Assembly (NCBI GenBank): GCA_008364785.1
Contig: VTTJ01000002.1
Coordinates: 1 to 64,000 of the forward strand
Source: Bacillus sp. BGMRC 2118
GTDB lineage: Bacteria > Bacillota > Bacilli > Bacillales > SA4
DNA: 64,000 bases
Reading direction: 5' to 3'
In this document: positions 49,076 through 57,545 of the stretch, piece after piece
Position numbering within the stretch: the first letter of the stretch is position 1
Layout of the letters: each line of letters opens with the position of its first letter
Made by a program: the position numbers and the translations under genes
The notes under the pieces: model-generated
Told to the model about the DNA's origin: nothing
What the model saw: only the letters and a program-made list of their open reading frames with translations
Database searches by the model: none

Positions 49076-49393
49076 ATGGAAAATTTAAAATTAATTACAC
49101 CGAAAGAATTACAAGAAAAACTTTCAAACGATGAGAAGTTAGAAATCATAGACGTTCGTGAACATGAAGAAGTGGCACAAGGAATGATACCTGGTGCTAA
49201 GCATATTCCAATGAATGAAATTCCTTCAAGATTAGAAGAACTGGATCAAGCTAAAGAGCATATTTTCATTTGCCGATCAGGTAGAAGAAGTGAAAATGTT
49301 TGTCATTACCTACATGATCAAGGCTATAAGGTAGTAAACATGATCGGTGGAATGTTGGAGTGGGAAGGCGATACAGAGCTGCCTTCAAAATAA
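49076..49393 (+). CDS. ytwF: Rhodanese-like protein YtwF
   Basis: 105-residue single-domain rhodanese. The active-site loop is HIFICRSGRRSEN with the catalytic cysteine; IIDVREHEEVAQGMIPGAKH and NMIGGMLEWEGDTEL are the conserved flanks. It carries sulphur as a persulfide between unknown partners. AAAGGGAGAGAAAA precedes the ATG. A diverged fragment of a similar 3' end occurs at 56111. Confidence 0.9.
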   Translation: MENLKLITPKELQEKLSNDEKLEIIDVREHEEVAQGMIPGAKHIPMNEIPSRLEELDQAKEHIFICRSGRRSENVCHYLHDQGYKVVNMIGGMLEWEGDTELPSK

Positions 49394-49404
49394 ATTACAA
49401 ACTT

Positions 49405-49440
49405 TAGACCAAGTCTTCTATAGAGGTTTGGTCTATTTAT
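49405..49440 (+). terminator. Terminator of ytwF
   Basis: TAGACCAA pairs with TTGGTCTA around a partly paired interior and is followed by TTTATT. Confidence 0.75.
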
Positions 49441-49463
49441 TGAATTTTTTTAATTTTTACATA

Positions 49464-49479
49464 TTGCAAACGTTTACAT
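49464..49479. promoter_or_regulatory. CcpA catabolite-responsive element (cre) before the sugar module
   Basis: TTGCAAACGTTTACAT fits WTGNAARCGNWWWCAW at every defined position. It lies 56 bp before the LacI-type regulator gene and suggests glucose repression of the module. Confidence 0.75.
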
Positions 49480-49508
49480 AATATAATAAACTACAAATAA
49501 TAGTTAAT

Positions 49509-49522
49509 CCGAAACGTTTCGG
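49509..49522. promoter_or_regulatory. LacI-family operator 1, overlapping the regulator's ribosome binding site
   Basis: CCGAAACGTTTCGG is a perfect 14-bp palindrome. The same sequence recurs before the glucosidase gene, so it is the probable binding site of the LacI-family protein encoded here, giving autoregulation. Confidence 0.8.
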
Positions 49523-49534
49523 GAGGTAAGTGGC

Positions 49535-50551
49535 ATGACAACAATTAAAGACATATCTAAAGCTGCTGGTGTCTCAGTCACAACTGTTTCCAGAGCGTTA
49601 AATGGCTATTCAGACGTTAGTGAAAGTACTCGGCAAAAGGTAATGCGTGTAGCCAAGGAACTAAACTATGTCCCTAACACATTAGCAAGAAGTCTTGTTA
49701 TGAATAAATCACAAACCATTGGATTACTAGTCTCAGGCTTTACTAAGTCTAGTATTAAAGATAACTTTATGGTTGAAGTCATGGCAGGAATAAATGATTT
49801 TGCAGCAGAAACGAATTACGACCTTGTTTTGTTTAGTACAGATTCTACAAAACAAAGGGAAAAAACATACTCTCAGCTTTGTAAAGAGCGTAGAGTGGAT
49901 GGCGTTATTATTCAAGGGATAAAGATTGATGATCCATATCTTTTAGAGGTTGTCGAAAGTGATATTCCTTGTGTACTAATTGACATTCCGATTGAGTCAG
50001 ACACAGTTGGTTATGTTACAACGGATAATATTTTAGGAGCTAAAAAAGCAGTCCACCATTTGATTGAACTGGGACACTGTAATATAGCGATGGTCAATGG
50101 TCATGATCAAGCTTTTGTTAGTAAAAGAAGACTGGAAGGCTATATAGAGAGCTTAAAGGATTCGAATTTACCGATATGTAATGATTGGATAGTAAATGGA
50201 AAGTTTAATGAAGAAGAAGCTGAACAAGCAACTGAAGAGTTGCTGATAAATAATCCGGAAATTACAGCTGTGTTTTGTGCCAGTGACTTAATGGCGCTCG
50301 GTGTAATTAAGGCAGCAAGGAACCTCGGAAAAAGAGTTCCAGAGGATTTGTCAGTTGTTGGGTATGATGATATTGTATTAGCTTCCTATTCCACTCCATC
50401 ACTAACAACAATTGCTCAAGATAAGTTTAGAATGGGTTATGAAGCAGGAAGGCTGCTTGTACAAATGCTAGAAGGAGATAATCATTCTCACATAGTAACA
50501 CTTGAAACAAATTTAAAAATACGAGATTCATCTAGTAGAAACCACCATTAA
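49535..50551 (+). CDS. LacI family transcriptional regulator of the sugar module
   Basis: 338 residues. The N-terminal HTH plus hinge reads IKDISKAAGVSVTTVSRALN, then NYVPNTLARSLV; a periplasmic-binding-like sensor domain follows (IGLLVSGF, VPEDLSVVGYDDIVLASYST, LTTIAQDKFRMGYEAGRLL). It should repress the downstream glucosidase and ABC genes until a sugar binds. Three CCGAAACGTTTYGG sites flank the gene, so it controls itself and the operon. GGGAGGTAAGTGGC is its ribosome binding site. Confidence 0.9.
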   Translation: MTTIKDISKAAGVSVTTVSRALNGYSDVSESTRQKVMRVAKELNYVPNTLARSLVMNKSQTIGLLVSGFTKSSIKDNFMVEVMAGINDFAAETNYDLVLFSTDSTKQREKTYSQLCKERRVDGVIIQGIKIDDPYLLEVVESDIPCVLIDIPIESDTVGYVTTDNILGAKKAVHHLIELGHCNIAMVNGHDQAFVSKRRLEGYIESLKDSNLPICNDWIVNGKFNEEEAEQATEELLINNPEITAVFCASDLMALGVIKAARNLGKRVPEDLSVVGYDDIVLASYSTPSLTTIAQDKFRMGYEAGRLLVQMLEGDNHSHIVTLETNLKIRDSSSRNHH

Positions 50552-50560
50552 GTGGTTTTT
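50539..50560 (+). terminator. Terminator overlapping the stop of the LacI-type gene
   Basis: AAACCAC and GTGGTTT pair across a 6-base loop that holds the stop codon, followed by TTCGTT. Confidence 0.7.
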
Positions 50561-50573
50561 CGTTACACTTTTT

Positions 50574-50587
50574 CCGAAACGTTTTGG
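50574..50587. promoter_or_regulatory. LacI-family operator 2 (one mismatch)
   Basis: CCGAAACGTTTTGG differs from the perfect palindrome by one base. It lies upstream of the probable promoter of the glucosidase operon, paired with operator 3 at a centre distance of 59 bp, suitable for looping. Confidence 0.75.
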
Positions 50588-50632
50588 AAAGTGTTGTCCC
50601 AATAAAAAAAAACATATATTTTTTGTAGTATT

Positions 50633-50646
50633 CCGAAACGTTTCGG
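50633..50646. promoter_or_regulatory. LacI-family operator 3 before the glucosidase gene
   Basis: CCGAAACGTTTCGG, perfect palindrome, 20 bp before the ATG and just upstream of GATTGGAGG. A promoter probably lies between operators 2 and 3 (TTGTCC ... TATTTT). Confidence 0.82.
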
Positions 50647-50665
50647 ATAAGATTGGAGGAACTTC

Positions 50666-52759
50666 ATGGATTACAGAGTAATAAAGGAAAATGACTTATT
50701 TTTCCTAACAGACACAAAAGGTAACGTCCCAGAGAACCATCCATATGGATTAGGTCTATATACGAAGGACACAAGATTTTTAAGTAAATTCGATGTCAAA
50801 ATAAATGGGCAGGAGCCAATTCTCCTATCATCTGAGGCAGATGAAAATTACTCAGCTAAAATATTGTTAACAAACCCGCACATGGAGGAGAATGGCGAAC
50901 TAATTTTATGGCGTGAGTCTGTCGAGATAGAACGCTCACGTTTTATTTTTGATGATGTGCTCTATGAAACAATCAAAGTGAAAAATTACTTTCCGAAAAA
51001 CGTTCAGTTTGATTTAAGTGTTCACATGGATGTTGACTTTGCTGACATGTTCATTGTTCGTGGGTTTCAAAACGGGGATGTAGGGAAGAGAACAGGTCAG
51101 CAAATCAAAGACCAGACCTTAACTTTTTACTATGAGGGTGCAGATGTAAATAGAGCAACGAAGGTATCTTGGGATCGATCTGCTAAGTCTGTTACAGAGG
51201 ATGGAGACATTGAGTTTACGTTTTCATTGGATCATAGTGAAGAAAAAGCTGTTACCTTTATGATTCGTCCAGTCATAGGTGAAGAGACAGAAAAAGGATT
51301 TGTTAATCGCGACGTTGCGCTTTCTAAACTAAGTGAAACATATAACGACTGGAATCTTACGACAACAAAAGTAACGACGGATCATGAGAGACTGCAAAAG
51401 TTAGTTGATAGAGGTATTAATGATTTACGTGTATTGCTGACTGATTTAGGATATGGACATTTTCCAGTTGCAGGTCTTCCTTGGTTTGGGGTGCCTTTTG
51501 GACGTGATAGTCTAATAGCAGCACTTCAGATGTTGTCTTTTAATCCAAGTGTAGCAAAAGGTACCTTGTTAACCATGGCAAAATACCAGGGAACAAAGGT
51601 TGATTCTTGGCGTGATGAACAGCCAGGTAAGATTATGCATGAATTGCGATTCGGTGAGCTAGCAAATACAAATCAAATTCCATATACGCCTTACTATGGG
51701 ACGATCGATGCAACACCATTATTTTTAATGTTACTAACGGAATATGTGAAGTGGACAAATGATGTAGAAATTGTCCGTCAATTAGAAGGAAATATTGAAG
51801 CAGCTCTTAAATGGATTGATGAATATGGTGATCGTGACGGTGATTTATTTGTAGAATATCACCAAGAATCTAGTAAAGGAATTGCAAACCAAGGTTGGAA
51901 AGATTCCGGAGATTCGATTGTTCATCGTAATGGCGATTACGCAAAAACCCCAATTGCACTTAGTGAGGTACAAGGATATGTATATCAAGGGAAAAAGGGA
52001 ATTGCTGACTTATTTGAACAATTGGGAAAAGATGAACGTGCGAGGGAATTAAGGATGCAGGCAGAAGCCTTAAAAGATAAATTTAATCAAAGTTTCTGGA
52101 TGGATGACGTTCAATTTTACGCCATAGCACTTGATGAAAAGAAAAATCCAGTAGGGACAATTACGTCAAACCCAGGACACGTGCTTTTATCTAACATGCT
52201 AGATAAAGAAAAGTCTGATGCGGTTGTGAAAATGTTACTTTCCCCAAAGATGTCATCAGGATATGGAATTCGCACGATGGGAGAAGGAGAAGCGGGTTAC
52301 AATCCAATGAGCTATCATGATGGCAGTATATGGCCACATGATAATAGTATGATTCTGCTTGGGATGAGTAAAAGTGGGTACCAGACTGAAGCGAATCTAG
52401 TAATCAATGAATTAATTGATGCTGCAGGACATTTTGAATATGATCGATTGCCCGAACTGTTTTGTGGCTACAGTAAGGAACTAGGTCGACCTGTGAAATA
52501 CCCAGTTGCTTGCTCACCACAGGCTTGGGCAGCAGGAACTCCACTCGTGTTTATTCAATCATTACTAGGCATTTTTCCAAACAGCTTAGAAAAGCGAATT
52601 GAATTGTCACCTCGATTACTAGATTCGATGAACTATTTAAAGGTTGAAAACATGGCTATTGGAGAAGGGCATCTTTCTCTAATAGTTGAAAGAGTTCAAG
52701 AAAAAATAGAAGTAACAATTGGTAAAAATACAACAGGCTATACACATTATATTCAATAG
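50666..52759 (+). CDS. Amylo-alpha-1,6-glucosidase-like (debranching-type) glycoside hydrolase
   Basis: 697 residues without signal peptide. The N-terminal beta domain (GDE_N_bis type: PYGLGLYTKDTRFLSKFDVK) leads to an (alpha/alpha)6 barrel with LPWFGVPFGRDSLIAALQML, GWKDSGDSIVHRNG, YHDGSIWPHDNSMILLGM and LPELFCGYSKE, carrying likely catalytic acid residues. Relatives are called glycogen-debranching or MGH1-like enzymes and often act on small glucosides. Because it is cytoplasmic and lies with an ABC importer, it probably cleaves an imported alpha-glucoside. TTGGAGGAACTTC precedes the ATG. First gene of a four-gene operon. Confidence 0.85.
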   Translation: MDYRVIKENDLFFLTDTKGNVPENHPYGLGLYTKDTRFLSKFDVKINGQEPILLSSEADENYSAKILLTNPHMEENGELILWRESVEIERSRFIFDDVLYETIKVKNYFPKNVQFDLSVHMDVDFADMFIVRGFQNGDVGKRTGQQIKDQTLTFYYEGADVNRATKVSWDRSAKSVTEDGDIEFTFSLDHSEEKAVTFMIRPVIGEETEKGFVNRDVALSKLSETYNDWNLTTTKVTTDHERLQKLVDRGINDLRVLLTDLGYGHFPVAGLPWFGVPFGRDSLIAALQMLSFNPSVAKGTLLTMAKYQGTKVDSWRDEQPGKIMHELRFGELANTNQIPYTPYYGTIDATPLFLMLLTEYVKWTNDVEIVRQLEGNIEAALKWIDEYGDRDGDLFVEYHQESSKGIANQGWKDSGDSIVHRNGDYAKTPIALSEVQGYVYQGKKGIADLFEQLGKDERARELRMQAEALKDKFNQSFWMDDVQFYAIALDEKKNPVGTITSNPGHVLLSNMLDKEKSDAVVKMLLSPKMSSGYGIRTMGEGEAGYNPMSYHDGSIWPHDNSMILLGMSKSGYQTEANLVINELIDAAGHFEYDRLPELFCGYSKELGRPVKYPVACSPQAWAAGTPLVFIQSLLGIFPNSLEKRIELSPRLLDSMNYLKVENMAIGEGHLSLIVERVQEKIEVTIGKNTTGYTHYIQ

Positions 52760-52768
52760 TGGTCTCTT

Positions 52769-52782
52769 GGGGGTATTCCCCC
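52769..52782 (+). terminator. Small hairpin between the glucosidase and binding-protein genes
   Basis: GGGGG-TATT-CCCCC followed by C and TTT. It may attenuate transcription or protect the downstream mRNA end rather than stop transcription fully, since the ABC genes have no separate strong promoter that I can see. Confidence 0.5.
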
Positions 52783-52830
52783 CTTTAGATATATGAATCT
52801 ATTATGTATATATGAAAGGGGAAATGGATT

Positions 52831-54102
52831 ATGAAAAAGTGGTTTGCAACACTTGGGATTACCTCAATGTTAATTGGAAGCGCTTTAGCTGGATGCTCGA
52901 ACGGAGAGGACACCAAAGAACCAGCTTCCGGTGGAAAAGATAATGGAAAATCAGAAGAGGTTGTAGAAGTATCATTAGCAGGATGGGGTGGTAATCAATC
53001 CGAGCAAGAGCTACTTCAACAAACTTTAGATGAGTTTATGGCATCTCATCCACATATTAAAGTAAATTATGAAGTTATTTCTGATCAATATATGGATGTT
53101 ATCAAGACTAGATTAATTGGTGGGGAAGGTCCTGATGTTTTCTATCTAGATGCATTTGAAGCTCCAGCTCTTATTGAAACAGGTGCAGTTGAACCACTAG
53201 ATTCTTACGTAACTGATGAATTTGATGTAGCAGATTTTGAAAAGCCACTGTTAGAGGCTTTCAAACAAGACGACATAACATACGGTTTCCCAAAGGATTT
53301 CTCAACATTAGCATTATTTTATAACAAGAAGATGTTAGAAGAAGCTGGAGTGGAAGTTCCAAAAACGTGGGATGAGCTTCGTGAGGCATCTAAGAAGTTA
53401 ACAAAAGGTACAGAGGTTTATGGATTTGGTGTAGCTCCTGAACTAGCACGTCAATTTTTCATTGGTGAGTCTCTTGGTGGCGAAATTGTATCTGACGATC
53501 AAGCAAGTTTTGCGGATGAAAAGGTTGTTGAAGCGCTGCAACCTGTCATTGATCAACATTTAAAAGACAAAACTTCTGCTCAGCCAAGTGAAGTTGGCGC
53601 CGGATGGGGCGGGGAAATGCTTGGCCAAGGGAAAGCAGCAATGGTTATTGAAGGAAACTGGGCGATTCCATTCTTAAAAGATACGTTTCCAAATGTAGAT
53701 TTCGGTACTGCAGAAGTACCAACTGTAAATGGTGAAAAAGGAACAATGGCTTATACGGTTGCCTACGTTATGAATGCAAACTCTCAAAAGAAAGAAGCTG
53801 CTTGGGAACTACTATCTTACTTAACAGGTAAAGAAGGTATGAAAACTTGGACTTCAAAAGGTTTTGCTCTTCCAACGCGTAAATCTGTTGCAGCAGAGTT
53901 GGGATATGATAAGGATGAGCTACGAGGTCCTATCGTAGCCGGTGCATCATATGCACAAGTTTGGGCAGCGGGTGCAAATCTGCCAATTATTATGACCAAC
54001 TTTAATAATCAATTCTTAAGCGCATTTTTAGGTGAAAAATCGCTGGAAGATGCATTAAAAGAAGCACAAGAAACAGCTAATAGCGAAATTTCTTCACAAT
54101 AA
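52831..54102 (+). CDS. Carbohydrate ABC transporter substrate-binding lipoprotein
   Basis: 423 residues, family 1 solute-binding protein (MalE/UgpB cluster). Lipobox SALAGCSNG puts the lipidated cysteine near residue 22. Fold landmarks: VSLAGWGGNQSEQELLQQTL, GPDVFYLDAFEAPALIETGA, TYGFPKDFSTLALFYNKKML and GQGKAAMVIEGNWAI. It captures a mono- or oligosaccharide outside the membrane for the two permeases that follow. AAAGGGGAAATGGATT precedes the ATG. Confidence 0.92.
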   Translation: MKKWFATLGITSMLIGSALAGCSNGEDTKEPASGGKDNGKSEEVVEVSLAGWGGNQSEQELLQQTLDEFMASHPHIKVNYEVISDQYMDVIKTRLIGGEGPDVFYLDAFEAPALIETGAVEPLDSYVTDEFDVADFEKPLLEAFKQDDITYGFPKDFSTLALFYNKKMLEEAGVEVPKTWDELREASKKLTKGTEVYGFGVAPELARQFFIGESLGGEIVSDDQASFADEKVVEALQPVIDQHLKDKTSAQPSEVGAGWGGEMLGQGKAAMVIEGNWAIPFLKDTFPNVDFGTAEVPTVNGEKGTMAYTVAYVMNANSQKKEAAWELLSYLTGKEGMKTWTSKGFALPTRKSVAAELGYDKDELRGPIVAGASYAQVWAAGANLPIIMTNFNNQFLSAFLGEKSLEDALKEAQETANSEISSQ

Positions 54103-54109
54103 TTTTAAA

Positions 54110-54148
54110 GGATAAGGAGAGGGGACGACTGTAACCTTCTCCTTATCC
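54110..54148 (+). ncRNA. First hairpin between binding-protein and permease genes
   Basis: GGATAAGGAGA pairs perfectly with TCTCCTTATCC over 11 bp; no T run follows. Such intercistronic hairpins commonly stabilise the upstream binding-protein mRNA and lower permease expression. Confidence 0.6.
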
Positions 54149-54170
54149 ATACATTCAGCAAGTGTTGTTT

Positions 54171-54217
54171 CAACTCTTTCTGGTGATGTCCAATCCAGAC
54201 TTCAATAGAAAGAGTTG
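54171..54217 (+). ncRNA. Second hairpin between binding-protein and permease genes
   Basis: CAACTCTTTCT pairs perfectly with AGAAAGAGTTG over 11 bp; TGTT/AACA just outside may extend it. No T run. It works with the first hairpin in a 148-bp gap. Confidence 0.6.
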
Positions 54218-54250
54218 CAACAGCCTTAAACTAGTAAAGGGAGTGGGAGA

Positions 54251-55150
54251 ATGAAAGGGTTGTTTACGTCTAGAAAAATTCGGGAGACCGGATCTGGTTA
54301 TCTATTTATGGCTCCTACCTTAATGGTATTAGCAATGTTCGTTATTGCTCCTATACTTTATGCGATTTTCTTGTCTTTTCATAAAGTACAATTATTAGGA
54401 CAGGTCTCCTTTGACTTTGTAGGACTTAATAATTTTGCACATATTATAGAAGATAAACGGGCTATAATCTCTTTGAAAAACACAGCTAAATATGTGCTAA
54501 TAGTTGTTCCTTTGCAAACTATTCTTGCTCTAGTCTTAGCGGCTACCTTAAATGCTGGATTAAAAGGGGAGCGGTTCTTTCGAATTATTTACTTCCTACC
54601 CACGTTAACTTCTTCAGCTGTTCTAACATTAATTTTTATGTGGATGTATAACAAGAACGGTCTAATCAATCATTTCTTAGGGTACTTTGGAATTCCACCT
54701 TATAACTGGATTGGAGACCCAGAAGTAGCACTCAATGCTATTATGATGATGAATATTTGGGCTACTGCACCTTTTTTCATGGTGATTTACTTAGCTGCAC
54801 TTCAGGATATTCCTGATTCCTTGTATGAAGCTGCAGAGCTTGATGGAGCAAATGCCATTCAAAAGTTTTTATATATAACTGTTCCTTTCTTACGACCGGT
54901 AACCTCATTTGTTGTCATTATGGGACTAATTGGAACATTCCAGTTGTTTGATCAATCATATATTTTCTCAGCAGGTTCGGGGGGACCGAATAACTCAACA
55001 TTGACTGTTGTTCTATTAATCTATCAATATGCTTTCAAGACCTTAAACACAATGGGGTATGCAGCTGCATTAGCATTCGGTTTAGCAATAATCATCTTAA
55101 TTGCAACGTTATTACAACGTAAATTCTCAAAAGAAGAACAATTATATTAG
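54251..55150 (+). CDS. Carbohydrate ABC transporter permease (MalF type)
   Basis: 299 residues with six to seven membrane helices. The EAA loop that contacts the ATPase reads EAAELDGANAIQKFLYITVP. It forms half of the transmembrane channel with the next gene product. AAGGGAGTGGGAGA precedes the ATG and the partner gene begins 13 bp after the stop. No ATPase is encoded in the module, so the shared ATPase MsmX, used by several Bacillus sugar importers, is the likely motor. Confidence 0.92.
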   Translation: MKGLFTSRKIRETGSGYLFMAPTLMVLAMFVIAPILYAIFLSFHKVQLLGQVSFDFVGLNNFAHIIEDKRAIISLKNTAKYVLIVVPLQTILALVLAATLNAGLKGERFFRIIYFLPTLTSSAVLTLIFMWMYNKNGLINHFLGYFGIPPYNWIGDPEVALNAIMMMNIWATAPFFMVIYLAALQDIPDSLYEAAELDGANAIQKFLYITVPFLRPVTSFVVIMGLIGTFQLFDQSYIFSAGSGGPNNSTLTVVLLIYQYAFKTLNTMGYAAALAFGLAIIILIATLLQRKFSKEEQLY

Positions 55151-55163
55151 AGGAGGATAACTG

Positions 55164-55991
55164 ATGAAAAAATCATTTTCTGTGGGAAGAGGCTTTTTAT
55201 ATACGATTCTAGTTATATATGCCATTATCACAATGATTCCATTTTTATGGGCACTATCCTCTTCTTTTAAAACTCTAGAGGAGATCGTAAGTGGGACAAT
55301 AACTTTTATTCCCGAAAACTTTACATTAGATAACTATAAACAAATCTTTTTAAAACAGGAATTGTTTCCACGATGGTTATTTAATAGTTTATTTATCGCT
55401 GTTAGCATCACAATATTAAATATAATTCTAAATTCAATGGCAGGATATGCATTAGCACGTATTCACTTTATCGGTCGTAAAGCATTTTTTATTATTATAC
55501 TTGCGGTATTAATGATTCCGGCCCAAGTTACATTAATACCTAATTACCTTATTTTAAAAAGTTTGGGTTGGTTAAATACATACCAAGGTATGATTGTACC
55601 AGGTGCAATTAATGCAACATTCATTTTCATGATGAGACAGTTCTTTATCAATTTCCCGAAGGAGCTTGAGGAAGCAGCAGAACTTGACGGTTTATCCAAA
55701 TTGGGGACCTTCTTTAAGGTTGTACTTCCTTTAGCTAGACCAGCCTTAGCAGCACAAGCTATATTTGTATTTATGGGTGCGTGGAATGAATTTATGAAGC
55801 CTCTCATTATCATGTCTAGTCCCGAGATGTTTACCCTGCCTCTAGGGTTAAATACATTTAAAGGACAGTTTATTAGTTACTGGAACTATATCATGGCAGC
55901 TTCAATGATTTTTACAGTACCAGTTCTTGTTTTATACGCATTCTTTAATCGTTATTTTATTAAGGGAATATCATTTACTGGTGGAAAGTAA
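55164..55991 (+). CDS. Carbohydrate ABC transporter permease (MalG type)
   Basis: 275 residues with six membrane helices; EAA loop EEAAELDGLSKLGTFFKVVL and the conserved C-terminal YFIKGISFTGGK. It completes the importer together with the upstream permease and binding lipoprotein. AGAGGAGGATAACTG is a strong ribosome binding site. A terminator 29 bp after the stop ends the operon. Confidence 0.92.
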   Translation: MKKSFSVGRGFLYTILVIYAIITMIPFLWALSSSFKTLEEIVSGTITFIPENFTLDNYKQIFLKQELFPRWLFNSLFIAVSITILNIILNSMAGYALARIHFIGRKAFFIIILAVLMIPAQVTLIPNYLILKSLGWLNTYQGMIVPGAINATFIFMMRQFFINFPKELEEAAELDGLSKLGTFFKVVLPLARPALAAQAIFVFMGAWNEFMKPLIIMSSPEMFTLPLGLNTFKGQFISYWNYIMAASMIFTVPVLVLYAFFNRYFIKGISFTGGK

Positions 55992-56019
55992 TTACAAAAT
56001 AGCATTATAATATAAATGT

Positions 56020-56050
56020 GAAGCCTGTATTATTAGAGGCTTCCTTTTTT
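56020..56050 (+). terminator. Terminator of the sugar operon
   Basis: GAAGCCT pairs perfectly with AGGCTTC and is followed by CTTTTTT. Confidence 0.87.
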
Positions 56051-56110
56051 AAATACATTAAAATATATATTACTTGACTACCAAAGACCATGTTACATTT
56101 ATTTAATTTT

Positions 56111-56155
56111 GTGACCATGCTTGAGTGGGATGGCGACTCCAAACTGCCTAAGTAA
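56111..56155 (+). pseudogene. Remnant of a rhodanese 3' end
   Basis: A short frame reads VTMLEWDGDSKLPK then two stops, closely resembling the ytwF C-terminus (MLEWEGDTELPSK). No rhodanese upstream sequence survives; the bases before it are AT-rich and not in frame. It is therefore a relic of a second ytwF-like gene left beyond the sugar module. Confidence 0.5.
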
Positions 56156-56178
56156 TAAGTACATAGATTTTAGATTAT

Positions 56179-56228
56179 AAAAAAGCAATGTTATTCGAAA
56201 GTTGAATTGACATTGCTTTTTTAAAAGA
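56179..56228 (+). terminator. Terminator-like hairpin before the PfkB kinase gene
   Basis: AAAAAAGCAATG pairs perfectly with CATTGCTTTTTT over 12 bp. It follows the rhodanese remnant and could be that gene's surviving terminator; it insulates the kinase gene from the sugar operon. Confidence 0.75.
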
Positions 56229-56253
56229 AAATTTATTGAAAGTAGTGATTCTA

Positions 56254-57147
56254 ATGAATAACGTTCTTGTGCTTGGTGGAGTATCATTTAATTTAATGGT
56301 CGAGGTTGATGAATTTCCACAGCCTGTTGCCCAAACCATTCATTCTGTAAAGTCTTATCATGAGACACTTGGCTCTACTGGTGCTGGAAAGTCATTGAAC
56401 GTCAAGAAATTAGGTTTTGATGTAGACTTTTATGGAATCATTGGTGAGGATGAATACGGAGAGAAAATTGTTTCGTACCTCAAAAGAGAAGGGATTTCTT
56501 TTTATTATGATATAAGTTTAGGTGGAACAGAGAGACACTTAAACTTGATGAAAAATAGTACGGGTGAGAGGCAATCACTATTCCTAAATTCTATACCCAG
56601 TTCAATTAAAACAAATAAGGAACAAGTTGAGAAACTTATTCAAAAATGTGATTATGTCTTTTTAAACATAATATCTTATTGTAAAGACTTCATTCCTTTA
56701 CTCAAAAAACATAAAAAAGAGATTTGGGTCGACCTTCATGATTATGACGGTGAAAATGAATATCATCAGGATTTTATTGAAGTGGCTGATGTTATTCAAT
56801 TTAGCTCTGAGAATAATGCTACATATAGAGAAACGATGGAAAAGTTCTTAAAAATGGAGAAGAAGCTTATTGTATGTACACATGGAAGCAAAGGTGCAAC
56901 ACTTCTTTCAAAGAATGGCTGGATTGACATTCCTGCTTTGCCATATGAATCAATTGATACGAATGGTGCTGGGGATGCCCATTTTAGCGGGTTATTATAC
57001 GGTTTAGTAGAGGGCTACGACCTAGAGAAATCAGGTAGAAGGGCTTCAATAGTCGGAGGATTGGCTGTTACCTCAGAAGAATTGGCTTCAAGTCAACTCT
57101 CAAGTGTCAAAGTGGAGGAAGAGTACAGAAAGTATTTTTCTACATAG
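56254..57147 (+). CDS. PfkB family carbohydrate kinase
   Basis: 297 residues of the ribokinase fold. The GAGKSLNVKKLGFDVDFYG region corresponds to PfkB signature 1 and IDTNGAGDAHFSGLLYGL to signature 2, with the catalytic Asp and the anion hole GAGD. It phosphorylates a sugar or nucleoside; the position after the sugar module suggests it may act on a released monosaccharide. No strong Shine-Dalgarno is visible; the ATG at 56254 matches the family start MNNVLVLGG, while upstream TTG and GTG codons remain possible. Confidence 0.8.
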   Translation: MNNVLVLGGVSFNLMVEVDEFPQPVAQTIHSVKSYHETLGSTGAGKSLNVKKLGFDVDFYGIIGEDEYGEKIVSYLKREGISFYYDISLGGTERHLNLMKNSTGERQSLFLNSIPSSIKTNKEQVEKLIQKCDYVFLNIISYCKDFIPLLKKHKKEIWVDLHDYDGENEYHQDFIEVADVIQFSSENNATYRETMEKFLKMEKKLIVCTHGSKGATLLSKNGWIDIPALPYESIDTNGAGDAHFSGLLYGLVEGYDLEKSGRRASIVGGLAVTSEELASSQLSSVKVEEEYRKYFST

Positions 57148-57155
57148 TAATGAAG

Positions 57156-57195
57156 AAGCAGTGTAAATTCCAAAAGGAACACACTGCTTTATTTA
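57156..57195 (+). terminator. Terminator of the PfkB kinase gene
   Basis: AAGCAGTGT pairs perfectly with ACACTGCTT and is followed by TATTTATT. Confidence 0.8.
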
Positions 57196-57221
57196 TTGGC
57201 TTCCTGCTATAAAATTGAACA

Positions 57222-57533
57222 TTATCCCTCAGTAAAACAAGTATCTTCAACAATTGAGATTAATTGCTTTAATTGTTCAATGGAAGATTCCATTGATAAT
57301 GAGTAATAACGCAGAGTACCCTTTTGTTCTATCTCAACAAGATTTACATCGCGCAATATTTTTAAGTGGTGAGAAATAGCGGGACGAGATAGATTAGATT
57401 GATCTGCGATTTCGGTTACACTTAATTTATCGTATTCTGCTAATAACAGTATAATATCCTGCCTTGCTGTATCACTTAATGCATTGAATAGTGGAATACA
57501 CGCACGAAAGGTAGTAATGGCTTCTTGTGACAT
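57222..57533 (-). CDS. ArsR family winged-helix regulator
   Basis: 103 residues. The winged HTH reads LSVTEIADQSNLSRPAISHH then LKILRDVNLVEIEQKGTLRY. The metal-binding ELCVCDL motif of classical ArsR proteins is absent, so it is a non-metal member of the family. AAAGGAGTAATTCT precedes the ATG. It lies 12 bp downstream of an SDR gene in the same operon and probably represses that operon. Confidence 0.88.
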   Translation of the reverse strand: MSQEAITTFRACIPLFNALSDTARQDIILLLAEYDKLSVTEIADQSNLSRPAISHHLKILRDVNLVEIEQKGTLRYYSLSMESSIEQLKQLISIVEDTCFTEG

Positions 57534-57545
57534 AGAATTACTCCT

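Noticed and set aside
50574..50646. CcpA cre sites at the CCGAAACGTTTCGG palindromes
   Set aside because: They lack the TG...CA outer bases of cre and recur as identical palindromes around a LacI gene, so they fit the local regulator better.
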